Origin: Bacillota bacterium
Lineage (GTDB): Bacteria; Bacillota; Bacilli; Calditerricolales; Calditerricolaceae
DNA: 12,505 nt
Direction: 5' to 3'
Assembly (NCBI GenBank): GCA_017577925.1
Contig: PKQU01000038.1
Coordinates: 1-12,505, forward strand
Shown: in pieces, positions 6,692-12,505 of the stretch
Layout of the letters: each line of letters begins with the position of its first letter
Numbering within the stretch: the stretch's first letter is position 1
Program-made: the position numbers and the translations under genes
Notes under the pieces: model-generated
Databases searched by the model: none
What the model was told of the DNA's origin: nothing
Seen by the model: the letters and a program-made list of their open reading frames with translations, nothing else

Positions 6692-7987
6692 ATGCATCGC
6701 GCGTTTGCAGACGCGCCCAACCGCGCGCCGCTCCCCGTGGAAGACGCCCAAGCGGTGATTCTGGAATCCCTCGCGCCCCTGGAGGTGGAACGGGTTCCCC
6801 TGGCCGACTGTGACGGCCGCGTGCTCGCGCAGGAGGTGGTGGCGGACGGCGACGTGCCCCCCTTTGACCGCTCGATGATGGACGGATTTGCTGTACGCGC
6901 GGCGGACACGGCGGGCGCGTCGTGGGATTGCCCGGTGCCGCTGGCCGTCATCGAGGAGGTGCCGGCCGGGTGCGCGCCCAAACGGCGCGTCGGCCCGGGC
7001 GAAGCGATCCGCGTCATGACCGGGTCGATGATTCCCGAGGGAGCCGACGCTGTGGTCCGGTTTGAGCACACGAAGGAGGGATTTGCCCAGAATGTGGCCA
7101 CGGTCCACGTCCGCGTGCCGGCCGCGCCCGGAGACAACATCGCCCGCAAAGGGGAGGACATCGCCAGAGGAAGCTGCGTCCTGCGGCCGGGCGTGCGCAT
7201 CGGCGCGGCGGAGGCGGCGGTTCTGGCCACCTTTGGTGTAGCCGAGGTGGCGGTGTACCGCCGGCCGGTGGTCGGGATTTTGGCCACGGGGTCGGAATTG
7301 GTGGACGTGAACCAGCCCCTTGCCCCGGGGAAAATCCGCAACTCCAACAGCTACATGGTGGCCAGCCTCATTCGCGCCGCGGGGGGCGTGCCCAGGCTGC
7401 TCGCGGCCGTCGGCGATTCCGTCGAGGCCATGCAGGCGGCTGTGGAGCCGTACCTCGAGGAATTGGACGCTCTGGTGACGACCGGCGGCGTGTCGGTGGG
7501 TGACTACGACCTGATTCCGGAGCTCTATGAACGGTTGGGGGCCATCACGCGGTTTTGGAAGGTGCTCGCCCGCCCCGGTCAGCCGGTGCGCTATGCCGTG
7601 CGGGACGGAAAACCCTTTTTCGGCATCTCTGGCAATCCCGCGTCGGCATACGTCAACTGCCAGCTGTTCGTCCTCCCGGGGGTGCGCCGTCTGGCCGGAT
7701 GGGCCCATCCGCTCCCGCGCACGGTGCAGGCGCGCCTCGTCAGCCCCTACAATGCCGCGCCGATCAAGCCGGACCGTTTCCTGCGCGCGCGCCTGCACGA
7801 AGCCGGTGGCGAGCTCGTCGTCGAGTTGGCCAAAGGGCAGTCGTCGGGGATGATCGGCTCGCTGGTGGGGGCCAACGCCTTGGTGCGGATCAAAGGCGGC
7901 ACGGCGGTGGAGGCGGGACAGCTGGTGGACGTGGTGGTGTGCGGGGATTGGCCTCCGGTTTCCCGAGAAAAATTGACAACTTCGTGA
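6692..7987 (+). CDS. moeA: Molybdopterin molybdenumtransferase MoeA
   Basis: MoeA inserts molybdate into adenylylated molybdopterin to make active molybdenum cofactor in the cytoplasm. The 431-residue product carries the family signatures PPFDRSMMDGFAVRA (56-70), TGSMIPEGADAVV (110-122), ATGSEL (198-203), TTGGVSVGDYD (263-273) and GISGNPASA (311-319), followed by the C-terminal domain (about 340-431). The ATG at 6692 is chosen because a purine-rich region with GGAGGAGG (6673-6680) precedes it and the protein then starts at the usual place. The in-frame ATG at 6644 would overlap the probable -10 box. The last codons contain the -35 box of the next transcription unit, and no terminator follows until 8127-8190. 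Confidence 0.95.
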   Translation: MHRAFADAPNRAPLPVEDAQAVILESLAPLEVERVPLADCDGRVLAQEVVADGDVPPFDRSMMDGFAVRAADTAGASWDCPVPLAVIEEVPAGCAPKRRVGPGEAIRVMTGSMIPEGADAVVRFEHTKEGFAQNVATVHVRVPAAPGDNIARKGEDIARGSCVLRPGVRIGAAEAAVLATFGVAEVAVYRRPVVGILATGSELVDVNQPLAPGKIRNSNSYMVASLIRAAGGVPRLLAAVGDSVEAMQAAVEPYLEELDALVTTGGVSVGDYDLIPELYERLGAITRFWKVLARPGQPVRYAVRDGKPFFGISGNPASAYVNCQLFVLPGVRRLAGWAHPLPRTVQARLVSPYNAAPIKPDRFLRARLHEAGGELVVELAKGQSSGMIGSLVGANALVRIKGGTAVEAGQLVDVVVCGDWPPVSREKLTTS

Positions 7988-8002
7988 ACAATTTTTTATA
8001 AT
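7973..8002 (+). promoter_or_regulatory. Consensus sigma-A promoter at the end of moeA
   Basis: TTGACA (7973-7978) and TATAAT (7997-8002) both match consensus exactly and are 18 nt apart, in an A/T-rich patch that stands out from the high-GC surroundings. The -35 box lies inside the last codons of moeA, and the moeA stop codon (7985-7987) is in the spacer. Transcription should begin near 8009, about 215 nt before the transporter ATG. Confidence 0.85.
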
Positions 8003-8008
8003 GGGGGC

Positions 8009-8225
8009 GAACGGTTTGCCGGGCGTTTCGCTGATACGAGGCAGCGCTCCTGCCGGACGGTCAGCGGGGCACCCGGAACGGATGATGGCGAGGTTGCGCG
8101 CCAACAGCGCCCCTGTTTGGTGCCGTAACGTCGCAACGGTCGTTTCTTGCCGAACGCGCGCAAAAACGACATTGCGACGTTTTCTTTTTTCCGTACGGAA
8201 ACCGATTTCAAAAGATGTCCCTCGT
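8009..8225 (+). ncRNA. Structured leader RNA (candidate riboswitch/attenuator or small RNA), class unknown
   Basis: Between the consensus promoter and the transporter ATG lies about 215 nt with no plausible gene. By eye it folds into three elements. First is a long interrupted hairpin: 8019-8023 with 8072-8076, 8029-8034 with 8061-8066, and 8040-8044 with 8050-8054, separated by near-symmetric internal loops. Second is a hairpin of about 10 bp, 8098-8107 with 8113-8123, with one bulge and one G-U. Third is an intrinsic terminator at 8127-8190. Bases 8093-8100 can alternatively pair with 8129-8137, which would break the terminator. I see no S-box core, T-box GGGTGGNACCGCG element or other riboswitch signature that I know. 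It could also be an independent RNA of about 180 nt. Structures were drawn by hand, without energy calculation. Confidence 0.6.
8127..8190 (+). terminator. Intrinsic terminator in the leader of the OFA transporter gene
   Basis: A perfect 10-bp stem pairs 8127-8136 (AACGTCGCAA) with 8172-8181 (TTGCGACGTT). It continues inward with 8139-8145 (GTCGTTT) to 8164-8170 (AAACGAC) and 8147-8150 (TTGC) to 8160-8163 (GCAA), leaving a 9-nt loop. A T-rich run, TTTTCTTTTTT, follows at 8180-8190. It ends only 36 nt before the transporter ATG, so it either ends moeA read-through plus a small RNA or conditionally attenuates the transporter. Confidence 0.85.
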
Positions 8226-9506
8226 ATGGTGCGCGCCGCACAAGGCCGCTGGCAGATTGCCGCCGCCGCCGTTGCCTTTCATTTGATGATCGGCTCGGCC
8301 TATGCCTGGAGCGTGTTCACCAAGCCGCTCATGGCGCAATTTGGCTGGAGCCAAAAAGAGGTTTCCTTGGCCTTCAGCATTGCCATTTTTGCGTTGGGAA
8401 TGTCGGCGGCGTTCATGGGGCGCTTTGTCGAACGCCACGGCCCGCGGAAATCCGGGACGCTGGCCGCCATCTTTTTCGGGGTGGGGGTGGCCGGTTCCGG
8501 CTTGGCGGTTCTCTTGGAGTCCTTATGGCTGCTGTACCTGTTTTACGGCCTGATCGGCGGCATTGGGCTGGGCATCGGGTACATTACCCCGGTGTCGACG
8601 CTGGTCAAGTGGTTTCCCGACCGGCGTGGGCTGGCCACCGGGCTGGCCATCATGGGGTTTGGGTTTGCCTCGCTGGTGAGCGGGCCTGCCGCCGCCGTGC
8701 TGATCGAGCGGGTGGGCATTGCCGCCACCTTCGGCCTGCTTGGCGCGGTGTACTTTGCGGTGATGCTGGGCGCGGCGCAGGTGCTCACGCCGCCGCCTCC
8801 GGATTGGATGCCGCCGCGCTTTGCGGTTCAAGCGGGAGGTTCGGGCCAACGCCTGCCCGTCGACCTGGCCCAACTGACGGCCAATGAAGCGATCAAGACG
8901 CGCCGCTTCTGGTTCCTGTGGGTCATGCTGTTCATCAACGTCACCTGCGGCATTGCCATCATCTCCGTGGCCTCGCCGATGGGCCAGGAAATCGCCGGGC
9001 TGTCGCCGATCGCCGCGGCGTCCATGGTGGGGATCATGGGGCTGTTTAACGGCATCGGGCGCATCGGCTGGGCGTCGCTGTCCGACTACATCGGGCGCCC
9101 CAACGTGTTCACGGCCTTCTTTCTCCTGCAGATTGGCGCCTTCCTGCTCTTGCCCAATGCCCACGAGGCGCTCCTCTTCCAGGTGCTCGTCTTTGCCATC
9201 ATGACCTGCTACGGCGGCGGGTTTGCCACGCTCCCGGCCTACATCGGCGACCTGTTCGGCACCAAGGAGCTCGGGGCGATTCACGGCTACCTGCTCACGG
9301 CGTGGGCCATGGCCGGCGTCGTTGGTCCCATCTTGGTGTCCAGTGTCTACGATGCCACGAAGAGCTACGCCGGCACGTTGGCCATCTTCGCCGCCCTGTT
9401 CGCCGTTGCCCTGGCGGTGTCCCTCTGGATTCGCGCCGACATCAAGGCCTTGCGCGCGCAGCAGCAGGTGACAGGTGCCTCGATTACGCAATCCATGTCG
9501 TCCTGA
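8226..9506 (+). CDS. OFA-family major facilitator (oxalate/formate antiporter-like) transporter
   Basis: A 426-residue membrane protein with about 12 hydrophobic segments, of the MFS family that includes Oxalobacter OxlT and B. subtilis YoaB. Recognised OFA patterns are RWQIAAAAVAF...SAYAWSVF at the N-terminus, GRFVERHGPRKSG (65-77), GIGLGIGY then KWFPDRRGLATGL (112-140), GRIGWASLSDYIGR (278-291), and YGGGFATLPAYIGDLFG followed by GAIHGYLLTAWAMAG (329-364). Substrates in the family are small carboxylates such as oxalate, formate and pyruvate; the Mo-enzyme neighbours suggest formate or a related anion. The ATG at 8226 is chosen by alignment to the family N-terminus. The reading frame is open back to 8001, but that part overlaps the -10 box and leader. 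The ribosome site is weak (AAAAGA). No terminator is visible after the gene. Confidence 0.88.
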   Translation: MVRAAQGRWQIAAAAVAFHLMIGSAYAWSVFTKPLMAQFGWSQKEVSLAFSIAIFALGMSAAFMGRFVERHGPRKSGTLAAIFFGVGVAGSGLAVLLESLWLLYLFYGLIGGIGLGIGYITPVSTLVKWFPDRRGLATGLAIMGFGFASLVSGPAAAVLIERVGIAATFGLLGAVYFAVMLGAAQVLTPPPPDWMPPRFAVQAGGSGQRLPVDLAQLTANEAIKTRRFWFLWVMLFINVTCGIAIISVASPMGQEIAGLSPIAAASMVGIMGLFNGIGRIGWASLSDYIGRPNVFTAFFLLQIGAFLLLPNAHEALLFQVLVFAIMTCYGGGFATLPAYIGDLFGTKELGAIHGYLLTAWAMAGVVGPILVSSVYDATKSYAGTLAIFAALFAVALAVSLWIRADIKALRAQQQVTGASITQSMSS

Positions 9507-9531
9507 AGGCACGCGGGCGGGCTGGTATTCG

Positions 9532-9560
9532 TTGTCGAACCTTTCCCCCCATGGTATACT
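9532..9560 (+). promoter_or_regulatory. Sigma-A promoter of the DUF2294 gene
   Basis: TTGTCG (9532-9537) and TATACT (9555-9560) are 17 nt apart, with an extended -10 TGG directly before TATACT. It lies 26 nt after the transporter stop and about 55 nt before the DUF2294 start, giving this small gene its own start of transcription. Confidence 0.7.
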
Positions 9561-9614
9561 GCAGGAAGAAACCCATCACCCCTGCACTGATGGACCGGCG
9601 GGGGCGCGAGAACG

Positions 9615-10025
9615 ATGAACAAGTACGAAGCCGAATTCAGCAATCTGGTGCGAGCCTTCCGCAAGAAGTACATGGGCAAGGGCCCGGCCAAGATCACGAC
9701 CACGTTTTGCAAAAATTGGGCCATCTGTGAGATGGAAGGGAACCTTACCCCCATTGAGAAATTTATGGCCCGAACGGACGAGGGTCGCCAGGCGTTGCGC
9801 GCGGCCCGCACGGAAATGGTGAAAGACCTCTACCGGAAATACCCGCCGCGGGAAATGGAAGAGCTGGTGGGGGCCAAGTTTGTCGACTTGTTCGTGGACA
9901 TCAACATCGAAAAGGATTGGGCCATGTCCATCTTCGTGTTCGACCAAGACATCGAAGCGAAGTTTCGCACGCAAACCGAGGGCAAACGCGGGTTGGCACT
10001 TGGTAGCGATCCTGCTAAAGGCTAA
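9615..10025 (+). CDS. DUF2294 family protein, function unknown
   Basis: A 136-residue soluble protein. I recognise the DUF2294 pattern: FSNLVRAFRKKYMGKGPAKI (residues 8-27), a TEMVKDLYRKYPPREMEELVG helix region (about 66-85), and FVDLFVDINIEKDWAMSIFVF (about 89-109). It has two cysteines, in FCKNWAICE, and no signal peptide or membrane segment. No biochemical role is established to my knowledge. The upstream region GGGGGCGCGAG is a modest ribosome site before the ATG at 9615. It has its own promoter and a strong terminator 2 nt after its stop, so it is largely monocistronic inside a molybdenum-enzyme locus. A role tied to formate dehydrogenase is suggested only by position. Confidence 0.8.
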   Translation: MNKYEAEFSNLVRAFRKKYMGKGPAKITTTFCKNWAICEMEGNLTPIEKFMARTDEGRQALRAARTEMVKDLYRKYPPREMEELVGAKFVDLFVDINIEKDWAMSIFVFDQDIEAKFRTQTEGKRGLALGSDPAKG

Positions 10026-10026
10026 C

Positions 10027-10075
10027 CGCCGTGACATCGCCTTTGTGACCAAAGGCCGATTCACGGCGATTTTTT
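10027..10075 (+). terminator. Intrinsic terminator after the DUF2294 gene
   Basis: A long hairpin pairs 10027-10034 (CGCCGTGA) with 10061-10068 (TCACGGCG), 10036-10039 with 10057-10060, and 10040-10045 (CCTTTG) with 10050-10055 (CAAAGG), with a TGAC loop. TTTTTT follows at 10070-10075. It separates the DUF2294 gene from moaA. Confidence 0.93.
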
Positions 10076-10143
10076 GCGTTTAAGCGCGTCGCGCCATCCG
10101 GTGAAAGGTCCTTCGTGTGCGTGAACAAAGGAGGCGCAAACCA

Positions 10144-11142
10144 TTGACCGCTCTGGTGGATCGCTTTGGCCGGCGCCACGATTACCTGCGCATTTCCGTG
10201 ACCGACCGCTGCACCCTGCGCTGTATCTACTGCATGCCCGAAGACATGACGTTTCTTCCCCCACGCGAAGTGCTGACGGATGACGAGATCGTCGCCGTTG
10301 TTCGTGTGGCGGCCCAGCTTGGCGTGCGCAAGCTGCGCATCACGGGAGGCGAGCCCCTCGTGCGGCCCGGCCTTGCCGACCTGGTGGCCCGGCTTGCCGC
10401 CATTCCCGGCATTGAGGACATCGCCCTGACCACGAATGGAATTTTCCTGGCCGAGCAGGCCGAAGCGCTACGCCGCGCGGGCGTGCGTCGGGTGAACGTC
10501 AGCCTCGATTCGCTGAAACCCGACCGGTTTCGCCGCATCACCCGCCGCGACGGACTGGAGCAGGTGCTAGCGGGAATCGAGCAGGCGCTGAACGTGGGGT
10601 TTTCGCCGGTGAAGATCAACTGCGTGCTGATCAAGGGGGTGAACGAAGACGAAATCGAGGACTTCATCCGTCTGACGCTGGAGCGTCCGCTTCATGTGCG
10701 GTTCATCGAATACATGCCCATTGGCCACCACGAGGAGTGGAAGAAGGGATACGTGCCGCTGACCGACGTGCTGGCACGCGCGGAGGCGGCCGGTCTCCCG
10801 CTGGAACCGGCGGAGGGCGCCGTTGTGGGCAACGGGCCGGCGGAGGTGTACCGGGTACGCGGTGCGCCGGGCACCGTGGGGCTGATCCATCCGGTGAGCG
10901 ATCACTTCTGCGCCGGGTGTAACCGTCTGCGCCTGACCGCCGACGGGTACCTGAAACCGTGCCTGTACTGGGTGGAGGAACTGCGCGTACGCGACTGCAT
11001 AGATGACGAGGAGAAGCTGCGCGCGCTGTTCTTTCGGGCCCTGGCCCTCAAGCCGGAAAAGCACGAGATGGCCCGTGCCGGCGAGGTGCTGGAGGACGAG
11101 CGCGTGCCGACATGGCGGCGCATGTCGCAGATCGGCGGATAA
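10144..11142 (+). CDS. moaA: GTP 3',8-cyclase MoaA (radical SAM)
   Basis: MoaA performs the first step of molybdenum cofactor synthesis, converting GTP to 3',8-cyclo-GTP with S-adenosylmethionine; MoaC then forms cPMP. The 332-residue product has the radical-SAM cluster motif C23-x3-C27-x2-C30 (DRCTLRCIYCMP), the ITGGEP segment (66-71), the C-terminal cluster cysteines C256, C259 and C273 (FCAGCNRLRLTADGYLKPC), and the conserved C-terminal Gly-Gly. The start is a TTG at 10144: a perfect AAAGGAGG lies at 10127-10134, 9 nt before it. An upstream in-frame GTG (10117) would place that site inside the gene. No clear sigma-A promoter is visible between the previous terminator and this gene. It is 26 nt upstream of the oxidoreductase gene, probably in one operon with it. 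Confidence 0.96.
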   Translation: MTALVDRFGRRHDYLRISVTDRCTLRCIYCMPEDMTFLPPREVLTDDEIVAVVRVAAQLGVRKLRITGGEPLVRPGLADLVARLAAIPGIEDIALTTNGIFLAEQAEALRRAGVRRVNVSLDSLKPDRFRRITRRDGLEQVLAGIEQALNVGFSPVKINCVLIKGVNEDEIEDFIRLTLERPLHVRFIEYMPIGHHEEWKKGYVPLTDVLARAEAAGLPLEPAEGAVVGNGPAEVYRVRGAPGTVGLIHPVSDHFCAGCNRLRLTADGYLKPCLYWVEELRVRDCIDDEEKLRALFFRALALKPEKHEMARAGEVLEDERVPTWRRMSQIGG

Positions 11143-11168
11143 GCGAGCAAAGGGAGGAGGAGCAACCG

Positions 11169-12505
11169 ATGGGCAAAACGAAACACACGGGGCCGATTTC
11201 CCTGCCCAAGTTGCCGGATCCGTCGCTGTGGGTGAGCTGGAAACCCTTTGGCTTTGGCGAGCAAAAGCCGCACCACAATTGGGCGGTGCTGAAAACGCTG
11301 TGGGAAAACCGCGACAACCTGCGCTACGCCTGGCGTATCCTGACCCAAGGGGTGTGTGACGGGTGCGCCCTCGGGGTGTCCGGGTTGCGCGACCAAACCT
11401 TGAAGGGCCCGCATCTGTGCACGACGCGCCTCAACGTGTTGCGCCTCAACACGCAGCCGCCCATCCCCGACAAGGTGCTGTTCCAGGACATCGACGAGCT
11501 GCGCCGGCTGGACAGCACCGCGCTGCGCAAGCTGGGGCGTATCCCGTACCCGCTGATCCGCGAGAAGGGCGAGCGGCGGTTCCGCCGCATTTCGTGGGAC
11601 GAGGCCCTCAACCGGATCGCGGAGAAGTTTCGCCAGATTGACCCGCGGCAGGCCGCCTTCTATCTGACGGCGCGGGGCATCACCAACGAGACGTATTATG
11701 TGGCGGCCAAGGTGGCCCGCTTCTTGGGGACGAACAACATCGACAACGCCTCGCGCATTTGCCATTCGCCCTCGAAAACGGCCCTCAAGCGCACCCTTGG
11801 CATCGGGGCCTCCAGCTGCAGCTACAAGGACTGGATTGGCACCGACGTGCTTGTGTTCTGGGGCTCGGTGCCGGCGGCCAACCAGCCGGTGTCGACCAAG
11901 TACCTGTACGCGGCCAAGCGCCAGGGCACCAAGATCCTCGTCGTCAACCCGTACCGCGAGCCATCGATGGAGCGGTACTGGATCCCGTCCATTCCCGACA
12001 GCGCCCTGTTCGGCACCAAGTTGGCCGATGATTTCTACCAAGTGAACATCGGCGGCGACATCGCCTTTATGACCGGCGTGATGAAGCACTGGTTCGAGAT
12101 GGAAGAGCGCCAGCCGGGTTCGGCCATTGATCACGCGTTCATCCGCGAGCACGTGAACGGGTTCGAAGCCCTCAAGGCCCATGTCCAGCGCTACGATTGG
12201 GAGACCCTCGAAAAGGAAGCCGGCTTGCCGCGGGAGCGGATGCGCGAGTTCGCCGAGATCCTGGCCAAGGCCAAGACGGGTGTCTTCGTGTGGTCGATGG
12301 GCCTCACTCAGCACCGCTTCGGAACGGACAACGTCACCCAGGTGGTCAACCTGGCCATCCTGCGCGGCTTCATCGGCCGGGAGAAATGCGGCGTGATGCC
12401 CATCCGCGGCCATTCCGGCGTGCAGGGGTCGGGCGAGATGGGGGCCGACTGCTTCTCGCTGCCGGGCGGCGAGTTTGATGACGAGAACATCGCGCGACTC
12501 GAGCG
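11169..12505 (+). CDS. FdhF/YdeP-family molybdopterin oxidoreductase alpha subunit (partial, runs off right edge)
   Basis: The frame is open from an ATG at 11169, with GGGAGGAGG at 11152-11160 8 nt upstream, to the window end: 445 codons, a little over half of a typical ~750-residue family member. The family is formate-dehydrogenase-like bis-MGD enzymes. Visible features are SWKPFGFGEQKPHH (23-36), ENRDNLRYAWRILTQGVCDGCALGVSG with C63 and C66, and HLC with C84. These are followed by RRISWDEAL (139-147), FYLTARGITNETYYVAAKVARFLGTNNIDN (164-193) and RICHSPSK, whose C198 aligns with the Mo-ligating Cys/Sec. Further on are NPYREPSMERYW and RGHSGVQGSGEMG. Cys rather than selenocysteine is used. 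There is no N-terminal NuoG-like ferredoxin domain, unlike the large Bacillus FdhF proteins. Formate as substrate is inferred from fdhD and neighbours; YdeP-type members may act on something else. Confidence 0.9.
   Translation, partial: MGKTKHTGPISLPKLPDPSLWVSWKPFGFGEQKPHHNWAVLKTLWENRDNLRYAWRILTQGVCDGCALGVSGLRDQTLKGPHLCTTRLNVLRLNTQPPIPDKVLFQDIDELRRLDSTALRKLGRIPYPLIREKGERRFRRISWDEALNRIAEKFRQIDPRQAAFYLTARGITNETYYVAAKVARFLGTNNIDNASRICHSPSKTALKRTLGIGASSCSYKDWIGTDVLVFWGSVPAANQPVSTKYLYAAKRQGTKILVVNPYREPSMERYWIPSIPDSALFGTKLADDFYQVNIGGDIAFMTGVMKHWFEMEERQPGSAIDHAFIREHVNGFEALKAHVQRYDWETLEKEAGLPRERMREFAEILAKAKTGVFVWSMGLTQHRFGTDNVTQVVNLAILRGFIGREKCGVMPIRGHSGVQGSGEMGADCFSLPGGEFDDENIARLE

Noticed and set aside
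6398..8104. A 568-codon open frame on the minus strand across moeA and into the leader
   Set aside because: Antisense to a clear MoeA; the product is compositionally biased and unlike any family. It is a GC-rich shadow frame, as are similar long antisense frames opposite metN, metQ, the OFA transporter gene and the oxidoreductase gene.
8009..8190. Leader as a second S-box, a T-box, or 6S RNA
   Set aside because: There is no GGCCCGATGAAGCCCGGCAACC-like core in pieces or whole, no T-box antiterminator consensus, and no clear 5'-3' end pairing with a large central bubble as in 6S RNA. The class is left open.
8001..8225. In-frame extension of the transporter to an ATG at 8001, or to ATGs at 8082/8085
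   Set aside because: The 8001 ATG overlaps the TATAAT box, so the main transcript would not include it. The extension would be translated through the terminator hairpin and gives a basic, Cys-containing segment unlike OFA N-termini. No good ribosome site precedes 8082.
10074..10102. Promoter for moaA starting at TTGCGT (10074-10079)
   Set aside because: The hexamer at the right spacing (TCCGGT) is not a -10 box, and the -35-like part is the tail of the terminator T-run.

Overview
The window reads as a high-GC, spore-forming Firmicute of the Bacillales, probably thermophilic. The spore-coat pair spoVID-ysxE directly downstream of hemL-type sequence is the Bacillus arrangement. An S-box SAM riboswitch controls a methionine transporter, the promoters look like sigma-A promoters, and the Shine-Dalgarno sites are strong. 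A thermophilic high-GC genus such as Calditerricola or a relative would fit, but the genus is inference only.

Region 1 (1-3340). The 3' end of hemL is followed by a self-contained methionine-uptake unit: a sigma-A promoter, an S-box leader with a visible terminator/antiterminator switch, metN-metI-metQ (ATPase, permease, substrate-binding lipoprotein), and a strong intrinsic terminator at about 3287-3334. In B. subtilis spoVID follows hemL directly, so this unit interrupts a conserved order.

Region 2 (3451-5810). spoVID (spore coat encasement protein: N-terminal SpoVID domain, long acidic/Ala-rich linker, C-terminal LysM) overlaps ysxE (CotS/YsxE kinase-fold protein without visible catalytic residues) by 4 nt.

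Region 3 (5778-12505) is a molybdenum-enzyme locus. fdhD (formate dehydrogenase sulfurtransferase) lies on the minus strand and overlaps the end of ysxE convergently. It is divergent from moeA (molybdenum insertion). Next come an OFA-family anion transporter, a DUF2294 protein, moaA (first step of molybdopterin synthesis), and the N-terminal 445 codons of an FdhF/YdeP-family molybdopterin oxidoreductase that runs off the window. Together these genes make and mature the cofactor, import or export a small carboxylate, and oxidise or reduce a substrate that is plausibly formate-like.

The most unusual element is at 7973-8225. A perfect-consensus sigma-A promoter at the end of moeA drives a structured leader of about 215 nt. 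A strong terminator hairpin with a T-tract lies inside that leader, only 36 nt before the transporter start codon. This has the layout of a riboswitch or attenuator, or of a terminated small RNA, and I do not recognise its class.
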